64,000 nt of DNA, taken from Lunularia cruciata (lineage: Eukaryota; Streptophyta; Marchantiopsida; Lunulariales; Lunulariaceae). The stretch spans positions 38,282,593 through 38,346,592 of the forward strand of contig OX419759.1 of assembly GCA_948567375.1 (NCBI GenBank), read 5' to 3'. Under the pieces are notes generated by a model. That model did not search any database, was not told the origin of the DNA, and saw only the letters and a program-made list of their open reading frames with translations. The translations under genes were made by a program, and so were the position numbers. This document shows positions 45,430 through 55,663 of the stretch, in pieces (within the stretch, counting starts at the first letter, position 1; each line of letters opens with the position of its first letter).

Positions 45430-45852
45430 TGTAACAATATAGAGTTTAGTGACGAAGTTAATCGGGCTTACGAAATAGAGAATAAGCCAAAATAGCCTAG
45501 AATATTCTAGAAGCATCTAAGAAGCTTCTTAGGAAGCTTCCCAACTAGTTAACTTGCGCCCTAAGCAGGTAGCTTCTAGAAGGAAGCTTGTAGAAGCTTC
45601 TAACTAGCTTAGCTTACACGCCAAGTAGGCGGCTTCTAGAAGGAAGCTTCTTGAGAAGCTTCCTAGTTAACTTGACTTGCACTCCAAGAAAGCGGCTCAA
45701 GGAAGCTTCTTGAGAAGCTTCAAAGGTCTTGTATGCTACCTATAAATACCAAGGCCAAAGCTCATGCTAGGCATTCGGAGTTTTCCCTCATTCAAGTGTC
45801 CCAATTTGAGTTTCCATTCTCCTATTTCTCTCCTCGGTTTCGGTCTTTTACA
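45430..45852 (+). repeat. 3' LTR of C (423 bp)
   Basis: TGTAACAATATAG ... GGTCTTTTACA. Same length as the 5' LTR. One difference changes TTC to TTG in the four-unit GAAnnTTC array; most of the others are transitions. Confidence 0.95.
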
Positions 45853-45857
45853 ATGTG

Positions 45858-48800
45858 TAAGGTTTGCAACAAGGGCTTGTGATCATTTTGCATGACCACT
45901 TGTTTCCCCAAGAGATAATGCCTCCATACTTTGGTGGCATATACCATTGCTAGTTTCTCTTGATCTTGACCAAAATAATTCCTTTTTGATGTATTTAGTT
46001 TGCAAGACACAAAGGCAATGGGACGTAATCCATTTGTGAATTCTTTATTACAACACGGCTGCAATTGCAAAGTTCAAAGCATCAAAATCAACCACACATG
46101 GTAGTTGAGGATCATATGGTTGAAGAATTAGTCTTGAAGACACTATATGTTTCAACTTCTAGAATGTTTTTTTGTGCTTGTTGGTCCATTGAGCTTGAGT
46201 TCTTTTCCAAGAGATCGGTCAATGGTATGGCCACATGAGCATAGTCGTGGATGAACTGTCGGTAAAAACTAGCCCATCCATTAAATGCATGTACTTCAGT
46301 AGCATCCTTTGGAGAAGGCCAATCAATGATAGCCTTGATTTTCTCCTCTTCCATCTTGATCTCCTCCGATGAGATCTTATGACCCAAGAAGGTAACTTCC
46401 TTCTACCAAAAGGCACACTTTGACTTCTTGCAACAAAACTTCCACCATTGTAGTCGTCTTAGGACTTCTTGCACGTGATTCATATGTTTTTGTTTATTTC
46501 TTGCTATAGATTAAGATATCATCCATGAAGATTGCTAGAGCATTAGTGAGCCCAAAAGACAGAACTGTCCACTCAAAATGTCCATACCTTGCACAAAAGG
46601 CATTCTTTTGCACATCCTCCTTGTCAATGGGGATTTGAAACTAGCCGCTAAGAAGATCCAACTTGGAGAAGTATTGTGCTCCACTCAATTGATCAATCAA
46701 GTCATCAATTCAAGGCAAAGTGTATGCATTCTTCATTGTCTATTTATTGAGCCCATGATAATCAATACAGAAACAAAGTCATCCATCCTTCTTTGGAACA
46801 AATAGTACCGGTGCTCCCCAAGGAAATGTACTATGTTGTATGAAATCCTTCTGCAATAACTCCATAAGTGTAATTCATCCGTTTAGACCTCCAAAATTGC
46901 CTCTAAAGTTTTCATGCCTATTTTGGCTTTTGTACTAATAGTAGAAGTACTATTTTGGTGATACCTCTTTCTGATCATATGTAACATCTCCATCATGTGT
47001 ACATTCTTCATCATGTATAACATCCTTCCAAATATCACCACCCCAAGTTTCACCTCTAGATCATATGCCTAGTTACTGATTCTAAAGTTTCCAAGCATGT
47101 TTTGGTTTTTGGCCTATTTGTAGAAGTACTCTTTTGGTGATACCTCTAGCTTATCTACTTAGTCCATCATGTATAACATCCTTCCAGATATTACCAAACC
47201 AAATTTCTTTTCTAGATCATCTTTCTAGCTATTGGTATTACAGATCCACACTACAAAAATAGACTTTATCTTCCTCCAAAGCTTGCTCTATAGCTGCTTC
47301 ACTGATAAAGTTCCCATCTAGGGACTTATCTTCCTTCATGGCTTGCTATATGGCTGCCTTTTTGACAAACTTCCCATCTTGGGACTTCTCTTCCTTCAAA
47401 GCTTGCTTTATGGCTGCTTTCTTTACAATCTTCCCATCTTGGAGCTTCTCTTCTTCCAAAGCTTGCTCTATGGCTGCTTTCCTTACAAACTTCTCATCTT
47501 GGGATTGACTATCCTTAGGTGTCTTACTCAAAGGTGCCAAACAACCTAATTGGAAATTCCTACGTTGATGTTGTACTTGAATTTGTCGTCAAGTCCAATC
47601 AAATTGAACCTTATGATGTTCAAGTCAAGGTAGTCCTAGAATAACATCATAGTGTAGAGGTGCCACTACAAACCTCATACACTCCAAATACTCCTTCCTA
47701 ATCTTGAAGGTAATAGGATGCAAGGTACGGAATGTAGAACCTTTTCTACCATCCGCCATCATCAATTTGCTTTCAATTACTGGCTTGATAGGAATCCCCA
47801 ATTCCTTTGCTAATTATATTGACATGAAATTCTCTTAACTCCCAAAATCAACAAAAATCTTACAACCATGATTAGATATCATACCTTGCAAGTAAAGCAA
47901 AGTTGCATCGGTCAAGCCTTCAATCCTATTGGAACTAATCAAGTTCTTAATAGGCGGCTTGAAATCTCCTATTGGAATTCTTTATTTCATTGATCATCTA
48001 CTCCACAATTTCTATTTGGGTGACTTGTCAAGGTCACTCATTCTTGAGTGGACATTCTCCAATGCGGTGTCCAATTTGGTGACAATAGAAACATCCACCA
48101 GTTTGTCATAATCTTTCACGATCTATTGTGCCAAGTGGACTTCATTAGATGGCATTGATCTCTATTGGTATTGGCTCCTCCACTTGTGTGTAGTGTGTGA
48201 GTGGGTTTGAGGAAGGTTGAGGTCAAGACCAAGTTGTTGCAACCAAGGAATCAAAGCATCCAGCCAATTGCATAGCTTCCTCCAAGTCTTTGAGCTCATG
48301 CATAGTCACTTCTAGTCTAGTATAGGACTTCTAGCATCTCACAAAGCAATCTAGAGCTTTGCCATCTAGTATATCCAAAATTTGCATAATGGTGTTCTAG
48401 AATTGAGTGATATAGCTTCTTACAAACCGATCTGCTTCAATTCTGCCAACTTATCTTGTGCAGCCTGTGTTGCATTCATAGCTTGGAATCGCCCAATTAT
48501 TGCACTCCTTAATTCTTCCCATGTCAAGATTGGTGTGACAAACTGCCGCTCAGCTCGTTTCACTTGCAATTGCCACCATAGTTTGGCCACTCCATCTAAT
48601 TTTCTTGAGGCCAATAGAATTTGTCTTTGTTCATCTTGAAGGTTTGTTGCTTCAAAGTAATGTTCACAATCAAACACAAAATTTTCCATTGCACCCAAAA
48701 GGTTCTTGCCCTCAAATACCTTAGGCAGAAATCGGATTCACTCTTCTCCTTCTTGAATTGGTGCTCTCTCTACTTGCTCTTGTCTATGATGGTCTTGTTC

Positions 48801-49120
48801 ACCCAACAATCGAGTAAGGTGCTTGATTTGCATAGCAAGGATAACTTCAAGCATCACCGCCATGGCTTCTACTCTATCACACTATCCCCAATTTATCTAA
48901 TTTATTAACACATAGATGCAACATGTCCATCATTCTCCATAAGTTACAACCAGAAGCACCAAGGGTTCCTAAGACAAGGTGATCATATGCATAAAATCTT
49001 GTCCAAAGTGTGAAGTGATGAATTGTGTGAAATGATGTTTAGGTAGTACTTGGACATGAAAATCCCAATGGTTTGGCGGAAGTGGATTTGGTGGTCCATG
49101 AATTCCATCCATTCTATTCT
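45858..49120 (-). pseudogene. gag, protease, RT and RNase H relic of F
   Basis: Continues F on the far side of C. RNase H and connection (45858-46416; [19 protein letters not shown]), RT (46420-46868), protease linker with [20 protein letters not shown] repeats (47260-47540), protease (47560-47960), zinc knuckle (near 48040-48090) and capsid (48420-48698; LVCDHYFEATNL-like region). An LTR fragment replaces about 230 bp of the RT N-terminus. The F primer site lies at 49122-49134 (TTGGTATTAGAGT, two changes). Confidence 0.83.
46869..47242. repeat. LTR fragment of the 740-bp solo-LTR family inside F
   Basis: Matches 59251-59601 (TAATTCATCCGTTTAG ... TTGGTATTACA), starting with TG as TGTAATTC. 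The first half of the LTR and about 230 bp of the host element F are missing, so a deletion accompanied or followed the insertion. Confidence 0.7.
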
Positions 49121-49134
49121 TACTCTAATACCAA

Positions 49135-49546
49135 TGTTAAAGACCATGAGCAATGAGAGAAATAGGAGAATGGAAGCTCACATTGGGACACTTGAATGAG
49201 GCAAACTCCGAATGCCTAGCATGAACTTTGACTCTTGTATTTATAGGGAGTATACAAGGCTCTTGAGAAGCTTCTCAAGAAGCTTTGTTGAGCTGCTTTT
49301 ATGGAGTACAAGCCAAGTTAACCAAGAAGCTTCTTTCTTGAAGCCGCCTACTTGGCGTGCAAGCTAAGTTGGTTGGAAGCTTCTAGAAGCTTCCTTCTAG
49401 AACTACTTACTTGGGGTTCAAGCTAAGCTAGTAGAAAGCTTCCCAAGAAGCTTTTTAGATACTTTTAGGATATTCTAGGCTAATTTGGCCTATTCATTAC
49501 TTCATTAACCTTGACTAACTTTGTTGCTAAACTCCATATTGTTACA
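49135..49546 (-). repeat. 5' LTR of F (412 bp)
   Basis: TGTTAAAGACC ... CCATATTGTTACA on the plus strand; antisense of the family LTR. Followed by the presumed target duplicate TTAGC (49547-49551). Confidence 0.85.
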
Positions 49547-49551
49547 TTAGC

Positions 49552-50511
49552 CACCTTCAACAACTTGGTAAATCCACTAGAAGGATCATATGCTTGAAAG
49601 CAATCTCTAAAATGCTTATATACCATCCTTAACAAGCCTCCTAAAGAGAGACAAGGGTAGTGTACAAAACTTGTGCAAAAAATGATCTACCAATATATAA
49701 AAGATACTCGGGTTGATAATCTAATACCTCTCATGGTACTCTCTTTCTTGCTATAAGATGTAATGAGCATAAGGAAGAGATAGTCTCATCAGTGGAACTA
49801 GCCATAAACAAAGGATGTAGCACTCATGCTGCTCTACTATACTCTCTTGCTTGACCCAATGTCCACCACTATTGTAAATGATTGGACTATGTGGTATCTT
49901 GTGGTAGAACCTATCTCTTAAAATGTGTAGCCCTCATAGACTCCTCCTATAGGGTTAGCTCAATCCTCCACTCAAAAGCAACATGAAGAAGTATAACCAT
50001 GGTTAGCACAAGAATAATGATAATAACACACTATGTTCATCTATGTATCTCCTCATACATGCAAAACCACAACCCCTCACATTCCAACTCATATGAATTA
50101 AATGTTATCTCTCTAAACCCTAAAAACTATAAATTCTCATAACTTTCAATTCACATCTCAAAAAATTTCAAACTAAGTTTACATGGAAATAGAGCATGGA
50201 TACCAAGAGATTAAAATTGAAAATTCTTGACCCATCACTCTCAATGTGAAATAATCATTCTTAATTCTAAAAAAATAAAAGTACTCATAACTTTCTACTC
50301 AATTGTCTATAGCCTTCAATCTAGGTATCAATGGAATTGAAATTGAAAAATGAACAAATGACTATTCACTATTTACTCAATCTAGGTATCAATGGAATTG
50401 AAATTGAAAAATGAACAAATGACTATTCACTATTTACTCTTCTCTCATGTGATACATATTTGTGAGCTCTTCAAAAATCTATTTCTCTCATCTCTCCTCT
50501 CTCTTTCTCCA
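49552..50511 (-). pseudogene. LINE D1, 5' part
   Basis: Continues LINE sequence interrupted at 38139 (CACCTTCAACAACTTGG onwards) and matches 54140-55660 of D2, lacking a segment of the N-terminal coding part. Most of it is the 5' untranslated type sequence shared with D2 (50060-50511 against 55258-55660). Contains a 61-bp tandem duplication (50318-50378 and 50379-50439). Confidence 0.7.
50318..50439. repeat. 61-bp tandem duplication in the D1 leader
   Basis: AATCTAGGTATCAATGGAAT... occurs twice back to back, the copies apparently identical; D2 has a single copy (55525-55580 region). Confidence 0.85.
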
Positions 50512-51159
50512 GTTCAATCTTGAGTATGAGGATTGGTGAGGGGAGGTTGTCGCTTTGGAAAGTGGTAAACTTACTCAAAAATGATTGGTCAATCCACACA
50601 AAAAGTTCTTGAGTAATTCATTTTTCTTGGAAAAGATTCTGCACAGTGCAACCCATATTAGCATCTTTTTCTTTCACTTTAGTTACAGGTTAGAAACTCA
50701 TGAAGAGACTTTAATACCTTATGGCTCATTTGCCCTTTTGATTTTAGCGCAATGTGTTTCTATGAGAGAGAATTATGTGCAATCCAACACAAATTAACGG
50801 TGTCTTTTTCTTTCAATTTAGTCACAATGTAGAAAATCTGTCCGATTACATGTTAACCATTAACTCACTAAAGCTAAAAGATAGAAATGATCAACCTTGG
50901 GGTCGCAGTATGCACTCCATATAGATTAGTGTAATCAAATCTTTACAAGTCAAATCTATAAGTTTTTTGATAGAGACATATTATAGGTACTCAGATTACT
51001 AACTCTACACAATTGATTCACTTGAATGTAATAGATGTTGGAATTAGATGAATGGAAAACAACAACTCCCACCATTTGAATTTGTATTTTTTAGTCTCAT
51101 GCATCCTTCCATGTTATCTTCTTGTACAATTGACTAGATTTCCATTTAATGGGTATCAA
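50512..51159. other. AT-rich spacer between LINE copies D1 and D2
   Basis: No gene or transposon homology recognised. Two loosely similar segments mention 'gtgcaatccaacacaaatta' and 'gtgcaacccatattag' near 50645 and 50770, suggesting an old internal duplication. Confidence 0.4.
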
Positions 51160-52722
51160 GTAAAAGGGTGGTCGTGTAGAAAACACAAAGGGTGAGAATA
51201 CCCCATCAAGCCATACAAAGGAGAAACAAAAAATGTAAAATGAGGCTAAGCTCCAATAGAATCTATATGAGAAATTTGTTGCACCTAAGATATCCAAGTT
51301 ATGCAAGTCGTATGGCCTACAAAAAAATGGAGCATTTGAAGAAGCATCACCTATTGTGATTGCTCTCCTATCGATTGCACTAGCCATTGCACTCTATAGA
51401 GCAATGGACACAAGTTGTCTAGAATATGCTAAAAAGTATGAGAGTGAGAGTGGTACCTCCGTCTAACATGATAAGCTCTTGCATAAAAAATATGTCAAAC
51501 ATTGTATCCATAACTCCATATAACTCCAAGGCTAGAGGAACAAAGAGGTGACGTCGCTGCATGCTCCTATACTTGGAGACCTTGCAACCTGTTGCTACAC
51601 TCGTTGCCCATCCAATGAGATGGGTAATCACTCCCTCCAAAATTATGTCCTGCATAGGATCCATAACCACGACATTTTCTATTATCACTTGATCATCTTG
51701 GACCAAGTATAAGTCTACCCTAACGTGTGTTGTCTGCAAAGCATACAAATGCTCCCTCCAAGCCAAGTATCCACTCTCTCAAGCCAATGCAAACACTATG
51801 TCCCTAATACCATCATGGGTAGCTATCCTCTATCCGCTCAAAGGACATTGTGTCATATGGACTGTTGCTGCATCTAGTGTAGAACCACACTCACAAGTGA
51901 AGTTGCAAATGGGTGGACCAAACTTAGATGAAATCTCATTGTTGTAGAGAAAGTAGTTGGTGAGAGTCAAAATGCCCTAATGCATGATTGAGCTAGGGTC
52001 CAAGAGCTTGCACCCTTGCCGGAGCAAGAGCAAAGACATGCTCTAGTAGTTTGAGGGATGGACGAGTCAATTAAGAGAGAATGTAGCATATGCTTACACT
52101 ATGGCTCCATCAAGGAAGATTGTAAACCTCTAGTCCAATCTGACAATAGTGAAGCAAAGATGGAAAGTACTCACATGCTCATGGCAATAGATTATCTCTT
52201 TTTTGCTACAATAACATTTGGAGAGAAAAGGATCACTCTTCCACCTCTGTCACATAAGTCTCCAAAATTGGCATATCAACAACCACAAAATGAAAGGAAA
52301 GTAGGAGTGCCAAGAGAACCCAACTACCCAAAAATGCAATAGATGCCATCTCTTGCATAGATAGCAAGCCAATCCTTCCACATGAGATTGGTAGAGCCAT
52401 CTATCTATGTGCCAAATTCCCTATCACACACTCAAATATCCATGGTCCAATAATATCACCAAAGACTCCCATAATCCTCTTATCAAAGGCTCTCAAATGT
52501 GATAGAAAAGGCAAGGACAAGAGGACAATATGGATGAGATAAGTCAGCCAATGAGCAATACTAGAGGAGAGTATACCAAATCCCACCTGCATATCTCCTA
52601 GTAACAGAAGGTCATCCACATGGAGAACATCTTCTGCAAGAATAACATCTTAGAAGTGTGTGATAAAATCCTCAGATCCTACTATCACTCCAAGAACACA
52701 CAGTTCATCTATAGATGTGATA
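51160..52722 (-). pseudogene. LINE D2, endonuclease end
   Basis: The minus strand reads a GYLAWREHLYALQTT segment, then RVDLYLVQDDQVIIENVVV (51419-51766), a D...(D/E)-type restriction-like endonuclease core, then RRHLFVPLALELYGVMDT. The upstream Cys/His motif (CECGS...H...C in D3) is decayed here. Interrupted at 52722 by a solo LTR. Confidence 0.7.
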
Positions 52723-53408
52723 TGTAACACACATTTATGCATGTATGTGCTATTTTGATATTTAGTTTGATATTATAAGTACTTGAGAGATATTATTTAT
52801 ATAAAGATAAAGGATGGTTCTACATTAGTCATGATTAGCTAAAGTTATTCATAGCTAAGATAGAGAGGACCTTATTTTAGAGGAAGTAGAATAGATGAGC
52901 ACTACTATTTTTGATTCTAGTGTGTTGACTTGGTATTATTCTTAGGTGTTGGTTTTGAGGAAAGAGTTGAGAACTCTTGGACCCACAAGCCTTTTTGTTT
53001 TGGATTCTTCTCTAGTCCAAGGATAACCCACGTGAAGGAATCCTTGACTTAGTGGTTGGGTCAAGATAAGACCACATGCTTAAGAGAATATGCCCATGAG
53101 TATAGATATTCCTTTAGCTTTTTGACTTTACTTGACTTTTAGCCTAATAACTTGAGTAACTCCAATAATTAATAACTTTGGTGCGTAACTATTTCACAAG
53201 TATATAAAATAGAGGTTAGGAGTTACCCATCATCCTTTCATTTGCAATTATCTCTCTCATTGAGTTCTCTAGTGAAGAATGGTTTGAGTCTTGGAGTGTT
53301 AGCCTTGGAGGAGTATGATGGAGTTGGGGTTCTTTGCCTTCTTAGTCCATGGTGCACTATCATAATAGCCATCAGAGGTTCATCCTGAGTGAGAGACAGG
53401 CCAACTCA
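52723..53408. mobile_element. Solo LTR (686 bp) inserted in LINE D2
   Basis: TGTAACACACATTT ... GGCCAACTCA, flanked by a perfect 5-bp target duplication TGATA (52718-52722 and 53409-53413). Homologous over its full length to 35926-36612. No internal region, so the element left only one LTR, most simply by LTR-LTR recombination. Confidence 0.88.
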
Positions 53409-55202
53409 TGATACACCCATCTAGAAGCTCAAGGTGAGGAGGGATACCTAAAGGAGACCATGACTTGCACTTTGACACCTTGACTCTCAAGCCTACTAGA
53501 TGTAGTCTGGTAGTCAAGTGGTCAAAGGCATGCCTAGTCTGATCAACAAGGCCCACAATGTGTGTATCATCTGCCAAGGAGGGAAATACGCAATGTGGCA
53601 TGGCCAAAGTAGTAGATAGGAGAGCTCTAAAGTAAGCCATGGTAAATAAGGGTCCCCCTAAAGGATCTCCCTAACAATACCAACTGCTAACTTCAAGACG
53701 GTGACTCCTTCTTGTAAAAAACCATGCTAGTAGTAAAGGGAAGCAAAAGAGCCATAAAAGACCACACAAAAGAAATAAGACTCGCCAAGGATCCACCAGC
53801 CTTCCTAAGCTCTTTCAAGATGGATGCTTGTGAGATGTTATTAAAAGTGTTCTCAACATTCACCTATAGGACAACCTACTCAGGATGGATATCTAAGAGT
53901 GCCCTTATGCTTGGGGATATAGCCTCACATCCTCCAAGTGTAGCTACTCCAAACTGATGTGGACTAAGGTGCTATCAAAAGCGAGAGTAATGTTGAAGGA
54001 CATTGGTATGATAACCAAATGCAAAAAGATCTCTCCAATAGCAATTGGTCTAATGCCCTATGTGTCCTTCTCCATCACAAGAAGTCGACTAGCACCTAAC
54101 ACCCAACTAATAGACAGAGGAATGTCTCCTCTCGCTATTGTTGCAATTACCTAAAAAACTTAGTAAGACCACTAGAAGGATCACCTGCATGAAAGCAATC
54201 TCTAAGGTGCTCATATATCATCCTTGATAGGCCTCTCTCCTCTGTCTCCTCTTGCTATTGTTGCAACTACCTAAACAACTTAGTAAGACCACTAAAAGGA
54301 TCACCTGCCTGAAAGCAATCTCTAAGGTGCTCATATACCATCCTTGACAGGCCTCTTGAGGAAAGGCAAGGGGTAGTGCATAATGCTTGTGCAAAAAGTG
54401 ACTTATTAAGACATAAAGGCTACTCTGGCTAATAATCTAAGACCTTTCTTTAGTTGTAGTCCCTCTACTACCATAAGATGTAGAGAGTGTAGGTAAGAGA
54501 TAGTCTTATCAGTAGGACTAGCCATAAACACAAGATGTAGCGCTTGTGTTGCTCTACTAAACTCTCCCGCTTGACCCAATGTCCTACATTGTCGTAATCA
54601 AGTGGACTTTGTGGTATCCTATGGCAACATTTGTCTCCTAAAATGTGTAGCCCTAATAGACTCCTCCTAAGGGCCGCCTAATCTCCCAATTGGAATTGAT
54701 AAAAATCTAGCAACCACCTCTCTATGCCCCGCACGTCCTCCTCTAGCATAACGAAGACACCATTGAGGGACTAAGAGGAATAGGAACCATGCTAACTCGT
54801 CCAAGGAATCACGTGCCAAATGTTCAAGTGGTAGGCAAAAAGCATGTCTAGCTTCATCATGGAGTGTGGAGTGTAGCCTATGGAATAGACGTGGATATGG
54901 AAAACTAGTCTCAAATAACCCTAAAATGCATGAGAAGCTAACCACTCCCACGACTCAATAGATATCCTTGGAACGGTCAATAAAGGGACAAAAGAAGCGT
55001 GCATAATCCCGAGTGTTATTGTTGTTGATGTGGTTGCTCGTGTCACATGTGCATCCCAAGTGGTCCAATCATAGTCCTTGTGCATCCTTCCCACATGGAT
55101 CTTTACCCCTTGCAAAGTAAAGCGTGGATGACACACCGAGCATGGTGTATCCCAAGCCCCTCTAGGTAGCCCCACATGGGGAAGTGTAGCCATGGCTAGC
55201 AC
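53409..55202 (-). pseudogene. LINE D2, zinc-finger and reverse transcriptase part
   Basis: From the 5' end: a C2H2 zinc finger CSVCHPRFTLQGVKIHVGRMH (54921-55202; C-x2-C-x12-H-x4-H). Then an unclear region (54667-54951). RT motifs follow: SISWVLGASRLL with IRPIAIGEIF (near 54000-54160) and the catalytic box SLADDTHIVGL, then HLVGLRVKVSKCKSWSPLGIPP (53380-53640). An N-terminal zinc finger plus a C-terminal restriction-like endonuclease is the layout of early-branching non-LTR clades (R2/NeSL-like), unlike the AP-endonuclease L1 LINEs usual in flowering plants. A 110-bp near-duplicate occurs at 54130-54240 and 54245-54360. Confidence 0.75.
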
Positions 55203-55663
55203 AAGAATAACAATAGTAATACATGATGTTCCTCTCCATATCTTCCCCTACTTGCAAAACCACAACCCCTCACATCACAACTCACGTAAGAAAATACAAT
55301 CTCTCCAAACCCTTGAAATTATAAACTCTCATAACTTTCAATTTTCATTTCCAAAATTTTTAAACTAAATTCCCATAGAACTTAATCATGAACACCAAAA
55401 GATTAGAAATGAAAATTTTCAACCCATCACTCTCAATGTGGAATGATCACTCTAAACACTAAAAAACCTACAAATCTTCATAACTTTTTACTCAATTCTC
55501 CACTTTCTACTCAATTCTCCATAGTTTTCAATCTAGGTACCAATGGAACTGAAATTGGAAAATGAACAGAATAGACTATTCACTCAAGTGCTATATGCTA
55601 GAGAGCATTCACAAAATATATATCTTTCCTCTCACATCTCTCTCTCTCCACACTCTCCCAAAC
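55203..55663 (-). other. Leader region of LINE D2
   Basis: Shares long stretches with 50060-50511 of D1 (for example ACAACCCCTCACATT, then CATCACTCTCAATGTG), so it is part of the LINE although non-coding. It ends in a CT-rich tract near 55620-55665. Confidence 0.65.

Larger units (their letters stand above)
40211..45852 (+). mobile_element. Element C: structurally complete chromovirus (Ty3/gypsy)
   Basis: Two 423-bp LTRs, initiator-Met primer site, gag, protease, RT, RNase H, integrase, chromodomain and a purine run (GGCGGGGGAATA) before the 3' LTR. Flanked by a perfect 5-bp target duplication ATGTG (40206-40210 and 45853-45857). The LTRs differ at about 9 of 423 positions by eye (about 2 percent), so this is the youngest element in the window. 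It nonetheless has one frameshift and several stops, so it needs proteins from elsewhere. Confidence 0.95.
38140..49546 (-). mobile_element. Element F: antisense chromovirus nested in LINE D1
   Basis: Bounded by antisense LTRs 38140-38566 and 49135-49546. Flanking 5-mers GTAGC (38135-38139) and TTAGC (49547-49551) are a likely target duplication with one change; joined, they restore LINE sequence. The element is split at 40206-45857 by element C (target ATGTG) and carries an LTR fragment at 46869-47242. Confidence 0.88.
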
